Counted from the first letter of the stretch, positions 42,747 through 52,037 are shown. The stretch: 55,811 nt of DNA from an uncultured Enterocloster sp. (GCA_944384065.1 CALWRY010000007.1:1-55811); one strand, 5' to 3'. Notes: generated from the letters alone by a model not told the origin. Numbers and translations: made by a program.

Positions 42747-43715
42747 GTGATCAGCAATTACAAGTATTTTATTGTTTTGGCGGAGGAGTTAAATATCTCC
42801 AACGCCGCCAAGCGCCTGTACATTTCTCATCAGTGCCTCAGCAAATATCTCAAGGGGATTGAGGAGGACTACGGAGTCGCCTTTTTTGAGAGAAAGCCAA
42901 AATTTTCACTAACCCCTGCCGGGGAGATCATGTTTCAGACTTTAAAGCAGATTGAGTTAGCGGAACAGAATCTGGAGAGCCGCTTAGCGGAAATAAAAGA
43001 AGCCAAAAGCGGCGTGATCCGCTTTGGCATTACAGAAGGCCGGTATCCCATTTTGATTCCCAAGCTTATTAAGGATTTTTACGAAATGTATCCGGACGTA
43101 AAACTGGTTATCCGGAATAAGACTTCCCCTGAGATGCGGGAGATGGCGTTAAATAATGAGCTGGATTTGTTCATGGCTGGAGTGGATCCGACGCCCTCGG
43201 AATATCTGCACTATGATGTCATATTAAAAGAAACTCTGTTTCTTGTCATATCCGACAATCTGCTGCGCAGGTACTTTCCCCACAGCTTTCCCCAGTGCAG
43301 ATCCGAGTTCCAGCACGGCGTAGATCTCCGCCTGTTCCAGGAGGTTCCCTTTGTCCTGAATCATAAAAACTTTAATTCCAGGAACATGCTGGACCGGCAC
43401 TTAAAGAAACTGGAAATTTCCCTGCGCTGCGTCAATGAGCTGACCCAGCCGGATATCCACCACCGCCTGACAGCGGAGGACTATGCCGCCAGCTTCTGCC
43501 TGACCATGTATTTGCCAGAGGTGGCGCAGCTCAACCGGCTGAGCACGACCCGCTCCAGCCTCAATATTTTTCCTATAAAGGATTTTAGGGAGAGTAGCGA
43601 TCTCTCGCTGATCTACCATAAAAATAAGATTTTTCCATCCTACACCAGAGATTTTATTAAACTCATTAAGCAGCACTGCAGTGAGCAGCCTTATCCTGTG
43701 CCGGAGGTTTACTGA
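42747..43715 (+). CDS. LysR-family transcriptional regulator
   Basis: 322 residues from a GTG start (AGGGGG about 11 nt upstream). The N-terminal winged helix reads 'YFIVLAEELNISNAAKRLYISHQCLSKYLKGIEEDYGVAFFERKPK', residues 6-51. The rest is a periplasmic-binding-like effector domain. LysR regulators usually control a divergent operon and bind an element in the shared gap. The gap here has a 53-bp box that recurs before a second PrpD operon at 51 kb, so it probably activates both in response to a carboxylate. Confidence 0.87.
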   Translation: MISNYKYFIVLAEELNISNAAKRLYISHQCLSKYLKGIEEDYGVAFFERKPKFSLTPAGEIMFQTLKQIELAEQNLESRLAEIKEAKSGVIRFGITEGRYPILIPKLIKDFYEMYPDVKLVIRNKTSPEMREMALNNELDLFMAGVDPTPSEYLHYDVILKETLFLVISDNLLRRYFPHSFPQCRSEFQHGVDLRLFQEVPFVLNHKNFNSRNMLDRHLKKLEISLRCVNELTQPDIHHRLTAEDYAASFCLTMYLPEVAQLNRLSTTRSSLNIFPIKDFRESSDLSLIYHKNKIFPSYTRDFIKLIKQHCSEQPYPVPEVY

Positions 43716-43746
43716 TTGTGCCTGCAGTTTCCCGGCGCAAAAATAG

Positions 43747-43780
43747 CCCTGCGGGAAGGAATATCTTCCCTCCCGCAGGG
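43747..43780. terminator. Hairpin between lysR and iclR
   Basis: CCCTGCGGGA pairs with TCCCGCAGGG, extended by AGGA/TCTTCC pairing, between converging genes. No T-run. Confidence 0.55.
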
Positions 43781-43816
43781 CATCGCTCTATCCGCAGCTG
43801 CTCCAGGCAGCATCTT

Positions 43817-44560
43817 TCACGCAAAATATCCCATATGCTGCGAAATCTTTCTTCCGCACTCCACTACGAGCTGGACCTTTTCCGCCAACTCCTCATTGAT
43901 AATTCTCGCCGTTGGTCCCGAGATAGATACGGCGGCAATGATTTTTCCCCGCGCGTCAAATACCGGCGCGGATATTGCGGAGAGTCCTACTTCCCGTTCC
44001 CCGTTGGAAACCCAGTAGCCCCGCTTTCGCACTTTTTCCAAGTCATCCCGGACAGCCCCGAAGGACTCCCCCAGAAGCTCCCTCAGTTCTTCCTCGCCAA
44101 GCGCTGAGAGCAGCACCTTGCCCGCAGCACCATTGGCCAGGGGAAGGCGCTCTCCCACCGCGATAACTCTCCGCAAAAGCTGCTTGCTCTCCACACGCTC
44201 CAGACAGATGCGGGAAACACCGTCCCGGACGTAAAGACTGGCGCTCTCATTGGTCCGATCCCGCAGATCCACCAGGTATTCATAGGCCGCTTCCCGCAGC
44301 CCGTCTCCGGAATTATTCTCCGCAAGGCTTCCCAGATAGGCAATCCGCGCCCCAAGGGTGTACCTCTTGGTGGCCTCGTCGCGGAATAAATACTCCCTAC
44401 GCTCCAGCGTCCGCAGGATGCGGTGGGCCGTGCTGGTGGAAAGGCCCGTGATCTCAACCAGCTCCATCAGCGAGTGATCCTTCTCATCCTTTGTAAAGCA
44501 TTCCAGTATGTCTAATGTGCGCTCCAATACCCTGACGTTTGTTTCCTTCTGCGAATCCAC
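43817..44560 (-). CDS. IclR-family transcriptional regulator
   Basis: 247 residues, likely a GTG start. The N-terminal winged helix holds 'ILECFTKDEKDHSLMELVEITGLSTSTAHRILRTLERREYLF'; the GAF-like effector domain has 'RICLERVESKQLLRR' and 'PLANGAAGKVLLSALG', typical of IclR. It responds to an aromatic or carboxylic acid. Before the IS insertion it would have followed the PrpD-DASS-PrpD operon directly, so it may govern that operon. Confidence 0.87.
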   Translation of the reverse strand: MDSQKETNVRVLERTLDILECFTKDEKDHSLMELVEITGLSTSTAHRILRTLERREYLFRDEATKRYTLGARIAYLGSLAENNSGDGLREAAYEYLVDLRDRTNESASLYVRDGVSRICLERVESKQLLRRVIAVGERLPLANGAAGKVLLSALGEEELRELLGESFGAVRDDLEKVRKRGYWVSNGEREVGLSAISAPVFDARGKIIAAVSISGPTARIINEELAEKVQLVVECGRKISQHMGYFA

Positions 44561-44611
44561 GGTTCCTTCCAGTCCTCTCTGTCACCATTTTCACTCTATA
44601 AAATCCATGTT

Positions 44612-44726
44612 TATCATACAATAAAACGGTAGACATTGCAAGAACTCAATCTATGTGGTTTTAAAGCAGAAAGAGTATATCTATATTCTCAGCATTTTCC
44701 AGTTCTTTTATCAGCTTTACGCGCTC
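44612..44726. repeat. 115-bp target duplication, left copy
   Basis: Identical to 46703-46817. Contains a copy of the last ~66 bp of prpD copy 2 plus downstream sequence. It flanks the IS as a direct repeat. Confidence 0.92.
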
Positions 44727-44824
44727 CCGTCTTCCGTCGAAGTACTAGGAATATTCCGGAGTTTTAAATCATCCCCCCTCCTTTATTCTTTATAAAAAGC
44801 TTATATTTACTAGAAAAAATAATT

Positions 44825-44844
44825 GCCCCTTCTGGGCTTTTTTT
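44825..44844 (+). terminator. Small terminator inside IS left end
   Basis: GCCC-CTTCT-GGGC followed by TTTTTTT. It would block read-through into the transposase from outside. Confidence 0.6.
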
Positions 44845-44845
44845 C

Positions 44846-44874
44846 TTGAAAAATTTTTTTATATATGTTATAAT
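44846..44874 (+). promoter_or_regulatory. Transposase promoter
   Basis: TTGAAA, 17 nt, TATAAT, 37 nt upstream of the start codon. Confidence 0.7.
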
Positions 44875-44910
44875 AATAGTACTCTATAGCACTTTGTTCG
44901 GAGGATGGTT

Positions 44911-46668
44911 ATGGCATACTATTTAAGAAAAGAAAACAAGAAAAAAGGCATCTATTTACAAATGTACGAATCCCACTGGGACAAAGAAAAGAAACAGCCC
45001 CGTTCTAAAAGTGTCATGGCTTTCGGCTATGTCCAGGATCTCATCTCCGATGAGATTCCCGATCCCGTCGCTTATTACACGGACTTTGTAGAAAAGAAAA
45101 ATCAGGAACGTTCCCAAGCCCTGGCTGAACAGACTCGCCCCCGCGCTTTCTCTTCCCCGGTGGAGATTCATATCGGGCATTTTCTCCTGCATTCCCTCCT
45201 GACCGAACTGAATGTCAAGGAAACCATTGACCTGCTGGCTTCCCAGATGCGCTTCCAATTCAGCGTTTATGACATGCTCGCCCAGCTCATCTATGCCAGA
45301 GTGCTCTGCCCCTGCTCCAAATCCAAGACCGTTTCCTCTGTTTTCCCACATCTCTATCACAGCGTACCGATTTCAGAGGACCAGGTTTATGACGGCTGCT
45401 CCTTCATTGGGGAATCTTACAAGAAATATATGGAACTCTTTAACCATTGCTACGGGCAGTATTATAAGAGAGACCTGAATCATGTCTTTTTTGACTGCAC
45501 CAACTATTACTTCGAAATTGACCTGCCTTCCGATGATAAGCAGAAAGGCCCTTCCAAGGAGAACCGCCATGACCCGATTATCGGGCAGGCCCTCCTGCTG
45601 GACGCGGATCTTGTCCCACTAGCCATGCAGATGTATCCCGGCAACGAATCTGAGAAACCCTATATCCGCAGGACGATTGAAGAAATGAAAGGGCGTTATA
45701 AGGTCCATGGAAAAACCATACAGGTTGCGGATAAGGGGCTTAACTGCGCGAGGAATATCTATGCTGCCGTCAAAGAGGCAGATGACGGCTATATTTTCTC
45801 AAAATCAATCCACGGCAAAAACCTAAGCCAAAAAGAGAAGCTCTGGCTCACATTAGAGAATGAAGGGAATGTATTTACGGATTATAAGGATAAAAACGGC
45901 CGCCTGTTATTCCGCCTTAAGTCCACGGTTGATACATTTTCCTATAAGTTCCCCCAGACAGACCCGGAAACAGGGGAAGAAACCGAGACGGTTTTTTCGG
46001 TAAAGGAAAAACGGATTGTCTCCTATAACCCGTCCCTTGCCAAAAAGCAGAAGGCAGAGATCATGAAAATGGCGGACAAAGCCGCCAACTATACGACCTA
46101 TAAGAAGATGGCCAGGGAGGATCTGGGGGACTGCGTCAAATATATCAAGGTCACGAATCAGGACAAAAGGGGGAAGAACATCAAGCCCCAGATCGAAATC
46201 GACCAGGCCAAGGTGGCGGAAGACCTGAAGTATGCGGGCTATAACCTGATGGTCACGTCTGAGCTGGACATGGACCCGCTCCAGGTTTATGAAACGTACC
46301 ACCGTTTATGGAAGATAGAGGAATCCTTCCGGCTCACGAAGTCCTTCCTGGATGCAAGGCCGGTTTATGTGCAAAAAAAAGAAACAATCTATGGGCATTT
46401 TTTAATCTGCTACCTTAGCTTGTTTCTTTTAAGGGTGTTGGAAATCAAAATCTTTAAAAATAAGGTCAGTGCTTACGACCTGATTCACTTCATGCGGGAC
46501 TTCCGGGTTGTAAGCAGGGGGGATGGCTCTTACATCAATATCTCCCGGGACCAGGCTGCGAATGAAAAGGTCAAAGCGGTAACCGGGCTGGCCAACCTGG
46601 ATGCATTGTTTTTATCCGAAAAGGAAGTTGAAAATTTCTTCCAAAACTGTATGCTGCTTGATACCTGA
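44911..46668 (+). CDS. IS1634-family DDE transposase
   Basis: A 585-residue transposase of the IS4-like IS1634 group. The catalytic triad lies in 'HVFFDCTNYYFEIDLP' (D), 'IQVADKGLNCARNIY' (D) and 'WKIEESFRLTKSFLDARPVYV' (E, with the following K six residues on). GGAGG lies 7 nt before the ATG at 44911. The frame is complete, so the element may still be active. Confidence 0.9.
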   Translation: MAYYLRKENKKKGIYLQMYESHWDKEKKQPRSKSVMAFGYVQDLISDEIPDPVAYYTDFVEKKNQERSQALAEQTRPRAFSSPVEIHIGHFLLHSLLTELNVKETIDLLASQMRFQFSVYDMLAQLIYARVLCPCSKSKTVSSVFPHLYHSVPISEDQVYDGCSFIGESYKKYMELFNHCYGQYYKRDLNHVFFDCTNYYFEIDLPSDDKQKGPSKENRHDPIIGQALLLDADLVPLAMQMYPGNESEKPYIRRTIEEMKGRYKVHGKTIQVADKGLNCARNIYAAVKEADDGYIFSKSIHGKNLSQKEKLWLTLENEGNVFTDYKDKNGRLLFRLKSTVDTFSYKFPQTDPETGEETETVFSVKEKRIVSYNPSLAKKQKAEIMKMADKAANYTTYKKMAREDLGDCVKYIKVTNQDKRGKNIKPQIEIDQAKVAEDLKYAGYNLMVTSELDMDPLQVYETYHRLWKIEESFRLTKSFLDARPVYVQKKETIYGHFLICYLSLFLLRVLEIKIFKNKVSAYDLIHFMRDFRVVSRGDGSYINISRDQAANEKVKAVTGLANLDALFLSEKEVENFFQNCMLLDT

Positions 46669-46702
46669 GTACTAGGTTTTGAGGAAAACGTCGGAAGTCA
46701 GG

Positions 46703-46817
46703 TATCATACAATAAAACGGTAGACATTGCAAGAACTCAATCTATGTGGTTTTAAAGCAGAAAGAGTATATCTATATTCTCAGCATTTTCCAGTTCTTTT
46801 ATCAGCTTTACGCGCTC
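46703..46817. repeat. 115-bp target duplication, right copy
   Basis: Identical to 44612-44726. Because this copy keeps the end of prpD copy 2 intact, the insertion did not inactivate that gene. Confidence 0.92.
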
Positions 46818-48137
46818 TTTCTCCGTCTCTTCACATGGTGTCCCCTCGATCAGGTGATGGAATTTTTCCTCCAGCATATCCCAGCCAAAGGGGGTCTCCA
46901 CGTCTCCCAGGGGAGTGGGCGCCCACTTTTCCAAAACCTGTCCGCCCGCTGTCTCTATAATCACTCTGCACGCGCAGAAATGGGTCGGATTTTCTGCCAG
47001 ATACTTCTGAACCTCCTCATCCTTTATAACGGAGATTTTTCCAACCAGTTTCCGGATTTCCGGATCCTCAAAGCTCTTAAAGACCAGCTTCTCCGAATCC
47101 ATCCGCCCGTATTTGAGTGCTACCGCCGAGGCAAATTGTATGCTGGCCTGGGCCCCGACTGCGGTTTTCGGCTCCGGATTGGACAGCCGGTAAACAAAAC
47201 TGGAAGTCCGTATATCAATGTGTTTTATTTTATCCGGTGTCAGATTCCCCTGCTCTCTCAGCTCCAATACTGCGTCCAGAGCCGCATGAAGACCTCTCTG
47301 GCATGCGTGGCGCTTAAAGTATATGCTGGTAATCTTAAAGTCATTTCCCAGATCCTCCAGGACATGGGACATATCGCAGTGGCCGCTGGTTCCCTTAAAG
47401 GCCTGGAAAAATCCGTATTTGCCTTCCAGCGCTGCGTCAGGTCCGGTAAAGCCGCTGGCTGCCAGCCTTGCGGCCCGCATGCCCGTCAGCGCCCCCCAGC
47501 CGCTGCACATAATTTTCCCGGAAGTACCGTCATTTTGATATTCGATCAGGCCGCCAGTGAACAGGGAGGCTAGTCCCATAGCGTTCTTGGTCTTCTCCCA
47601 GTCCGCCCCGCTCATTTTTGAGACAAGGGCTGCAGCCGCCACAGCTCCGCACACGCCCGTGGCGTCAAAGCCTCTCTCCCGGTACATAAAGGGATTTACC
47701 GCCTCCCCAAGGCGGGCATAGACATCATAGGCTGCAGCGAGGGCTGTAATCATATCTTTGCCGTTTCTTTCCCAGAGCTGCTCCATGGTAAGGAGGAGAG
47801 GAACCAGCCCTGAGCCCGGATGCCCCATTGCATGCCGGTAACCATCATCCAGATCCGCTGACCGGGCCATCATGGTATGAACAAAGACCGCCGTATCCGA
47901 TCCCGTCTTTCTCTTCTCCGTTCCAATCAGCGAAACCAGTTTTTCATTTTTCACTGTGGCATCCGCGCGGTCCGCGTAATCCATAATGCGTCCGCTCGCC
48001 TCACAGTACCGGCCAAACACCAGGTTCCCATAGGAATCTAATATGGCCTGCTTTGCAACCTCCACCGCGCGATCCGACAGATCCTCATATTTTAAATCAG
48101 CCACATAACGGGCCAGTCCCTCAATCAAATAAGCCAT
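46752..48137 (-). CDS. MmgE/PrpD family protein (copy 2)
   Basis: 461 residues. 'RSADLDDGYRHAMGHPGSGLVPLLL', near residue 90, is the family block, and 'SIQFASAVALKYG' lies in the C-terminal domain. Paralogue of the genes at 41169 and 49603. It is 53 nt downstream of the second DASS transporter gene, so transporter and dehydratase are paired. Its 3' end was the target of the IS insertion, and the duplicated end leaves it complete. Substrate unknown. Confidence 0.86.
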   Translation of the reverse strand: MAYLIEGLARYVADLKYEDLSDRAVEVAKQAILDSYGNLVFGRYCEASGRIMDYADRADATVKNEKLVSLIGTEKRKTGSDTAVFVHTMMARSADLDDGYRHAMGHPGSGLVPLLLTMEQLWERNGKDMITALAAAYDVYARLGEAVNPFMYRERGFDATGVCGAVAAAALVSKMSGADWEKTKNAMGLASLFTGGLIEYQNDGTSGKIMCSGWGALTGMRAARLAASGFTGPDAALEGKYGFFQAFKGTSGHCDMSHVLEDLGNDFKITSIYFKRHACQRGLHAALDAVLELREQGNLTPDKIKHIDIRTSSFVYRLSNPEPKTAVGAQASIQFASAVALKYGRMDSEKLVFKSFEDPEIRKLVGKISVIKDEEVQKYLAENPTHFCACRVIIETAGGQVLEKWAPTPLGDVETPFGWDMLEEKFHHLIEGTPCEETEKERVKLIKELENAENIDILFLL

Positions 48138-48190
48138 TTTTCACTGCTCCTTACCCTTTCTATTTTCTTACAATGCGAAGCACAAAGGGA

Positions 48191-49606
48191 TTACCACATA
48201 CCAATCAGCTTCCAGTAGGGAAGGCCGATAAGGAAGTATACCAGTGTAGCGCAGACCGCTGATACTGCGCCCAAAGTCCACCAGTCCTTCATCTTTACAT
48301 GGCCGTAGCCGAAAAGCACAGGCCCGCAGGCGCCGCTGTAGTTGGTAAGCATAGCGCCGTAGCCGTTACATGCGGCGCACAGGAATGCCAGAGGCATAAT
48401 AGGCGCTCCGCCAACCAGACCGATGGTGTACATAACCGGCATCATAGAGGTTGTAAACACAGAGCTGGATGCAAACATGTACCGAACCAGAAGTCCGCCC
48501 ACAACCAGAATCAGCAGCAGCACAACCGGGTTGAACATGGAGAAGTTAAAGTGGGTCTGCAGAAGCTCTGCGAACCAGGTAAAGAAACCTGCTCCTGACA
48601 GCTGGCTGGACAAACCGATAATTGCTCCGTACCACATAAGAGTATCCCAGGCTCCCTTGCTCTGGCGAACCTCATTCCATCCCATACATCCAAAGATGAG
48701 GCACAGGGACAGGAACATGATTGCGATAGCCGCTGCGTTAAATCCAGTAATACCCGTAGTTGCCCAGGAAAGCACGGCCATGGCGAAGAACACTGCCAGA
48801 CATTTTTCACGGGTGCTCATGGGTCCCATCTCATTCAGGCCGCTGCGGGACAGTTCTTTGTAATTGTCAACCTTCCGAATTTCCGGCGTAAACAGCTTAT
48901 ATAAGAGGATAGGAATAATCAGCACAAGAATCAGTCCGGGAACAATTCCCATCTTTGCCCATGTCATCCAATCCATATCCACACCCAGGATATCCTTGGC
49001 AAATGCCGCAATCTGGCTGTTGGGCGCCATTCCTGTAAGGAAGATGGAGGCGGTTACCAGATTGATGTGGTAGGAGGTAAGGGCCAGGTAGGAGGCCAGC
49101 TTATGGCTGGTTCCATCCTCAACAGAGGATCCCAGAGTCTTTGCCACATTGTTGAAAATAGGGAATACAACGCCTCCTGCGCGGGCCGTCGTGGAAGGAA
49201 CCGCAAGGGCCAGTGTGAGATCGGTAAAGGCCAGGGAGTATCCAAGTCCAAGGCTTGTCTTTCCGAAAATACCTATCAGACCATAGGCAATTCTTTTGCC
49301 CAATCCGGTAGACGCAAAGGCCACGCTGATCATAAACGCGGTGAACACCTGCCAGGTCGTGGTGCTGGAATAACCGACCAGCAGATCTTTGGGTCCCATA
49401 ATAACTCCATACACACCCACCACGCTGAGCATTACCACCGGTGCCGGGAAGGGGCGAAGCAAAATTCCCACAATCGCCACCGCATAGGCGGAAAAATACT
49501 GCCACGCCAGAGGGTCAAGTCCCTCCGGGGCCGGTGAAAACCATATAAGAAGCCCTAGGGCCACCATAATTCCAACTTTCAAAAATCTTTTTGCTGTATC
49601 GCTCAT
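48191..49606 (-). CDS. DASS family carboxylate transporter (CitT/TtdT-like)
   Basis: A 471-residue polytopic protein with about 12 helices. 'GLGYSLAFTDLTLALAVPSTTARAGGVVFPI', near residue 125-155, and 'CAACNGYGAMLTNYSGACGPVLFG', near residue 425, are the substrate hairpins of the CitT/TtdT/SodiT1 group, which exchange citrate, tartrate or malate for succinate. Its start overlaps the stop of prpD copy 3 by 4 nt (ATGA). Unlike the first DASS protein in the window it lacks the SNT motifs and belongs to the exchanger branch, so the two operons may import different acids. Confidence 0.87.
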   Translation of the reverse strand: MSDTAKRFLKVGIMVALGLLIWFSPAPEGLDPLAWQYFSAYAVAIVGILLRPFPAPVVMLSVVGVYGVIMGPKDLLVGYSSTTTWQVFTAFMISVAFASTGLGKRIAYGLIGIFGKTSLGLGYSLAFTDLTLALAVPSTTARAGGVVFPIFNNVAKTLGSSVEDGTSHKLASYLALTSYHINLVTASIFLTGMAPNSQIAAFAKDILGVDMDWMTWAKMGIVPGLILVLIIPILLYKLFTPEIRKVDNYKELSRSGLNEMGPMSTREKCLAVFFAMAVLSWATTGITGFNAAAIAIMFLSLCLIFGCMGWNEVRQSKGAWDTLMWYGAIIGLSSQLSGAGFFTWFAELLQTHFNFSMFNPVVLLLILVVGGLLVRYMFASSSVFTTSMMPVMYTIGLVGGAPIMPLAFLCAACNGYGAMLTNYSGACGPVLFGYGHVKMKDWWTLGAVSAVCATLVYFLIGLPYWKLIGMW

Positions 49607-50970
49607 GCCGCTCCTCCTTCTGCAAGTCTCTGCTGAATCATCGAGGCGAATACTTCTTCCGCCTTCTCTGCCTCGTCAATGGCCATCAGCTTCTTCCAAA
49701 ATTCTTTCGCGTAATCCGGATCATATACTTCTTCTACGTGGTGGATGAATTTCTCTGATACCGCATCTGCCGGCAGCGCAAGCTCCGGATCGCCGTAGGG
49801 AACAATCTGGGTCTTTTCAAATTTTCTGCCGTCCTTCAGGTTAATCTCCACCCGGGCGGCTCCCCAGAGGCTCTTGTCTTTTTCTGCCAGGGCCATGATC
49901 TCCGGATCCTTGATCACAGTGATCTTCTTGGAGTACTCAGAAATTTCCTTATTATTCAGGTTCTCGTGAACCAGATGATCCTGAACCGTTCCGTACTTCA
50001 TCAAGATAGCCGTTACATAGGGAACACTTGTCTGGGCCTGGGCCATATCCTTCGGGTCGTATCCGCCTGCGTCATACAGGAACTGGCTGCCATAAACATT
50101 GATTGTATCGATGTCGTCCGCTCCGATGTGGTTGTCCCTCACAAGCTCTTTTACAGCGTCCAGCGTCGCGTGGATTCTTCTCACGCAGGAGTACATCTTC
50201 ATATAGACATTTCTCACGTCCCACACAAGCTTAGGATTATTTAAATAATCCAGATCCGGCTCCGGACAGAAGGCGTTGCAGAATCCAAGCTTTCCTTCAA
50301 ACACGCGGCAGGGGCCGCCCATCCCATATTTTGCCAGATTCGCTGCGGCAATGCCCAGCTTCGCGCCCCACCCGGCTACAAGGAATTTCTGAGCGGAGCC
50401 GTCAATCGCGGACTGATTTAAGCCGCCCGCCAGGGATGCTGCCAGGGAAATCGCATCCTCCATCTGGGTTTCATTAAAGTCCATCATAGTGCCTGCCACT
50501 ACGGCGGCAGCAGCGGCGCCGCACACGCAGGTAGCGTCCACGCCCCGCTTTAAATAGGCGGACGGATTAATGACGCGTCCCTGATAGCAGTAAACCTCGT
50601 ACCCTCTGGTAATAGCTTCTACCATTTTCTTTCCGGATACATTCTTAAGTTTTAACGCCATGGCAATCGCTGCAGAGTTCACTACCACGCCCGGATGGGC
50701 CATAGCGAATCGGTGGCCGTCATCTATATCCAGCATTCTCGCTGTGCTTCCCATCCAGAGAGCCAGACTTTCCGGATTTGCGGCGATGTCCTCACTGAGG
50801 GCATTCTTTAATGCAATTGCCGTGTCCTTCTGCGTGCCGTTTACAAAAATTCCGGTAAAATCTGCCAGACACTCTTTTGTCTTCTCCCTGACGTCCTCCG
50901 GCATATTCTCGTATGTAATTTCCTCCAGTACCTTCGTGATCCCCTCTAAGCACGTCGTTTTCTTTTCCAT
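49603..50970 (-). CDS. MmgE/PrpD family protein (copy 3)
   Basis: 455 residues with 'MLDIDDGHRFAMAHPGVVVNSAAIA', near residue 75-100, and a C-terminal 'AQTSVPYVTAILMKYG' block. First gene of the PrpD-DASS-PrpD operon. The LysR-type box B lies 77 nt upstream of its ATG, almost the same distance as box A before prpD copy 1. Two PrpD paralogues in one operon suggest two successive or alternative dehydration/isomerisation steps, or two stereoisomers. Confidence 0.86.
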   Translation of the reverse strand: MEKKTTCLEGITKVLEEITYENMPEDVREKTKECLADFTGIFVNGTQKDTAIALKNALSEDIAANPESLALWMGSTARMLDIDDGHRFAMAHPGVVVNSAAIAMALKLKNVSGKKMVEAITRGYEVYCYQGRVINPSAYLKRGVDATCVCGAAAAAVVAGTMMDFNETQMEDAISLAASLAGGLNQSAIDGSAQKFLVAGWGAKLGIAAANLAKYGMGGPCRVFEGKLGFCNAFCPEPDLDYLNNPKLVWDVRNVYMKMYSCVRRIHATLDAVKELVRDNHIGADDIDTINVYGSQFLYDAGGYDPKDMAQAQTSVPYVTAILMKYGTVQDHLVHENLNNKEISEYSKKITVIKDPEIMALAEKDKSLWGAARVEINLKDGRKFEKTQIVPYGDPELALPADAVSEKFIHHVEEVYDPDYAKEFWKKLMAIDEAEKAEEVFASMIQQRLAEGGAA

Positions 50971-51239
50971 ATCTATCTCCTTTGTTGATTTTGTTTAATC
51001 AGGCCGGCCCTGATTTAGGATTTATGGATATTTTAACGACTTTTTTTGCAATTAAAAAGCATGAAATATTTATATTTATGTAATTTTTAGTTGCGTTTAC
51101 ATCTTTTTTTCGCCTGTTCACGCCCGTTCCCATACCATCTCAAAAGCCGGCCGCCCCTTTTCCCTTATTTCAGACCTTTAAGCGGCCTTTCCAGCAACTC
51201 AGCTTGATGGCTGCGTAAACATAAATTGCATGTCTTTGT
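50971..51239. other. Promoter region of PrpD-DASS-PrpD operon
   Basis: Contains LysR-type box B (51047-51099). The rest shows no gene. Confidence 0.5.
51047..51099. promoter_or_regulatory. LysR-type box B, shared with 42610-42662
   Basis: 40 of 53 positions equal to box A with no gap; 77 nt before the prpD copy 3 start codon. Same orientation relative to the regulated gene. Confidence 0.65.
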
Positions 51240-51267
51240 AAACGGCTGCGTAAACAGCAGCCGTTTT
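51240..51267. terminator. Terminator after nitroreductase gene
   Basis: AAACGGCTGC and GCAGCCGTTT pair around GTAAACA; on the minus strand the stem directly follows the nitroreductase stop codon. Confidence 0.75.
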
Positions 51268-51847
51268 AAATAATAACTAATCTCCCTTGTTTTCTTGGAG
51301 GAGTTTCTCTTTTCTCCGCCGGATGCCCAGCCACAAGGCTGCCAAATGCATCCTCATCCGTCCTCATTCCCAATTGATACAGAAAGTCCCGCATACGCGG
51401 ATTTTCCGTCAGCCAGTGAATCTGGTTGATCCAGCACGTTCCTATTCCCAGGGACCAGGCCGCAATCTGCATATTTTCCAAACCGTTGGCACAGTCTGCC
51501 ATGCTGTTGCCATGCTCTCTGGGCGCGACGGCTATTATAAGGGCCGGAGCCTGGTGAAGGCAGCTGTAACCCTCTTTTTTCGCCTTTACAATCGTCTTAT
51601 TTTGATAACAGCCCTCCTCCAAATCCCGTTTTGCGAATTCTTCCTTTACAATCTGATTGATTTCTTCCAAAATCTGTTTGTTTTGCGTCGCTATAAATCT
51701 GCTGTACTGGTGATTGCCGCCGGTAGGCGCATACAATCCGGACTCCAAAATGGCCCCGAGCTGCTCTTTTGACAAAGCTTGCGGCTGATACTTTCGTATG
51801 CTCCTCCGGGTCTTAAGCAAATTGAGCACATCTCTTCCCTGTTCCAT
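51266..51847 (-). CDS. Nitroreductase family protein
   Basis: 193 residues. 'LNLLKTRRSIRKYQPQALSKEQLGAILESGLYAPTGGNHQYSRFI' (residues 7-51) is the FMN-binding start of nitroreductase-fold enzymes, and 'AAWSLGIGTCWINQIHW' is the conserved C-terminal part. NAD(P)H-dependent flavin reductase with unknown natural substrate. Single gene with its own terminator. Confidence 0.85.
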   Translation of the reverse strand: MEQGRDVLNLLKTRRSIRKYQPQALSKEQLGAILESGLYAPTGGNHQYSRFIATQNKQILEEINQIVKEEFAKRDLEEGCYQNKTIVKAKKEGYSCLHQAPALIIAVAPREHGNSMADCANGLENMQIAAWSLGIGTCWINQIHWLTENPRMRDFLYQLGMRTDEDAFGSLVAGHPAEKRETPPRKQGRLVII

Positions 51848-52034
51848 GACTTATCGCCTCCTTAATTTATACATCAATTTTACGTTCCGGGGAATCATTT
51901 TGAAAGCATCCATCCTTTGGACACTTGTAAAGGCTTGTTGCAATTTGATCGTGGGATAAGATGTAATTGCAGAATAGCTGAGGGCATGTCACAATATCTA
52001 TGTTACCGCCCCTATACTGGCAACAGGAAGGGGG
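51848..52034. other. Intergenic region with toxin leader
   Basis: No gene. Holds the nitroreductase promoter region and the predicted toxin promoter and 5' leader. Confidence 0.5.
51935..51962 (+). promoter_or_regulatory. Possible promoter of Fst-like toxin mRNA
   Basis: TTGTTG, 16 nt, TAAGAT. It would give a leader of about 73 nt and an mRNA of about 240 nt ending at the shared terminator. Weaker than the antisense promoter. Confidence 0.45.
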
Positions 52035-52037
52035 TGC

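Larger units (their letters stand above)
44727..46702 (+). mobile_element. IS1634-family insertion sequence, 1976 bp
   Basis: One transposase gene between imperfect inverted ends: the left end has CTTCCGTCG and the right end, read inwards, CTTCCGACG, both beginning with CC. AGTACTAGG also appears in inverted form near both ends. Flanked by perfect 115-bp direct repeats, in keeping with the long, variable target duplications known for IS1634. A small terminator and a promoter of its own precede the transposase. Confidence 0.85.

Noticed and set aside
46752-46817. IS insertion inactivating prpD copy 2
   Set aside because: The 115-bp target duplication restores the full 3' end of the gene on the right side, so the frame is complete.
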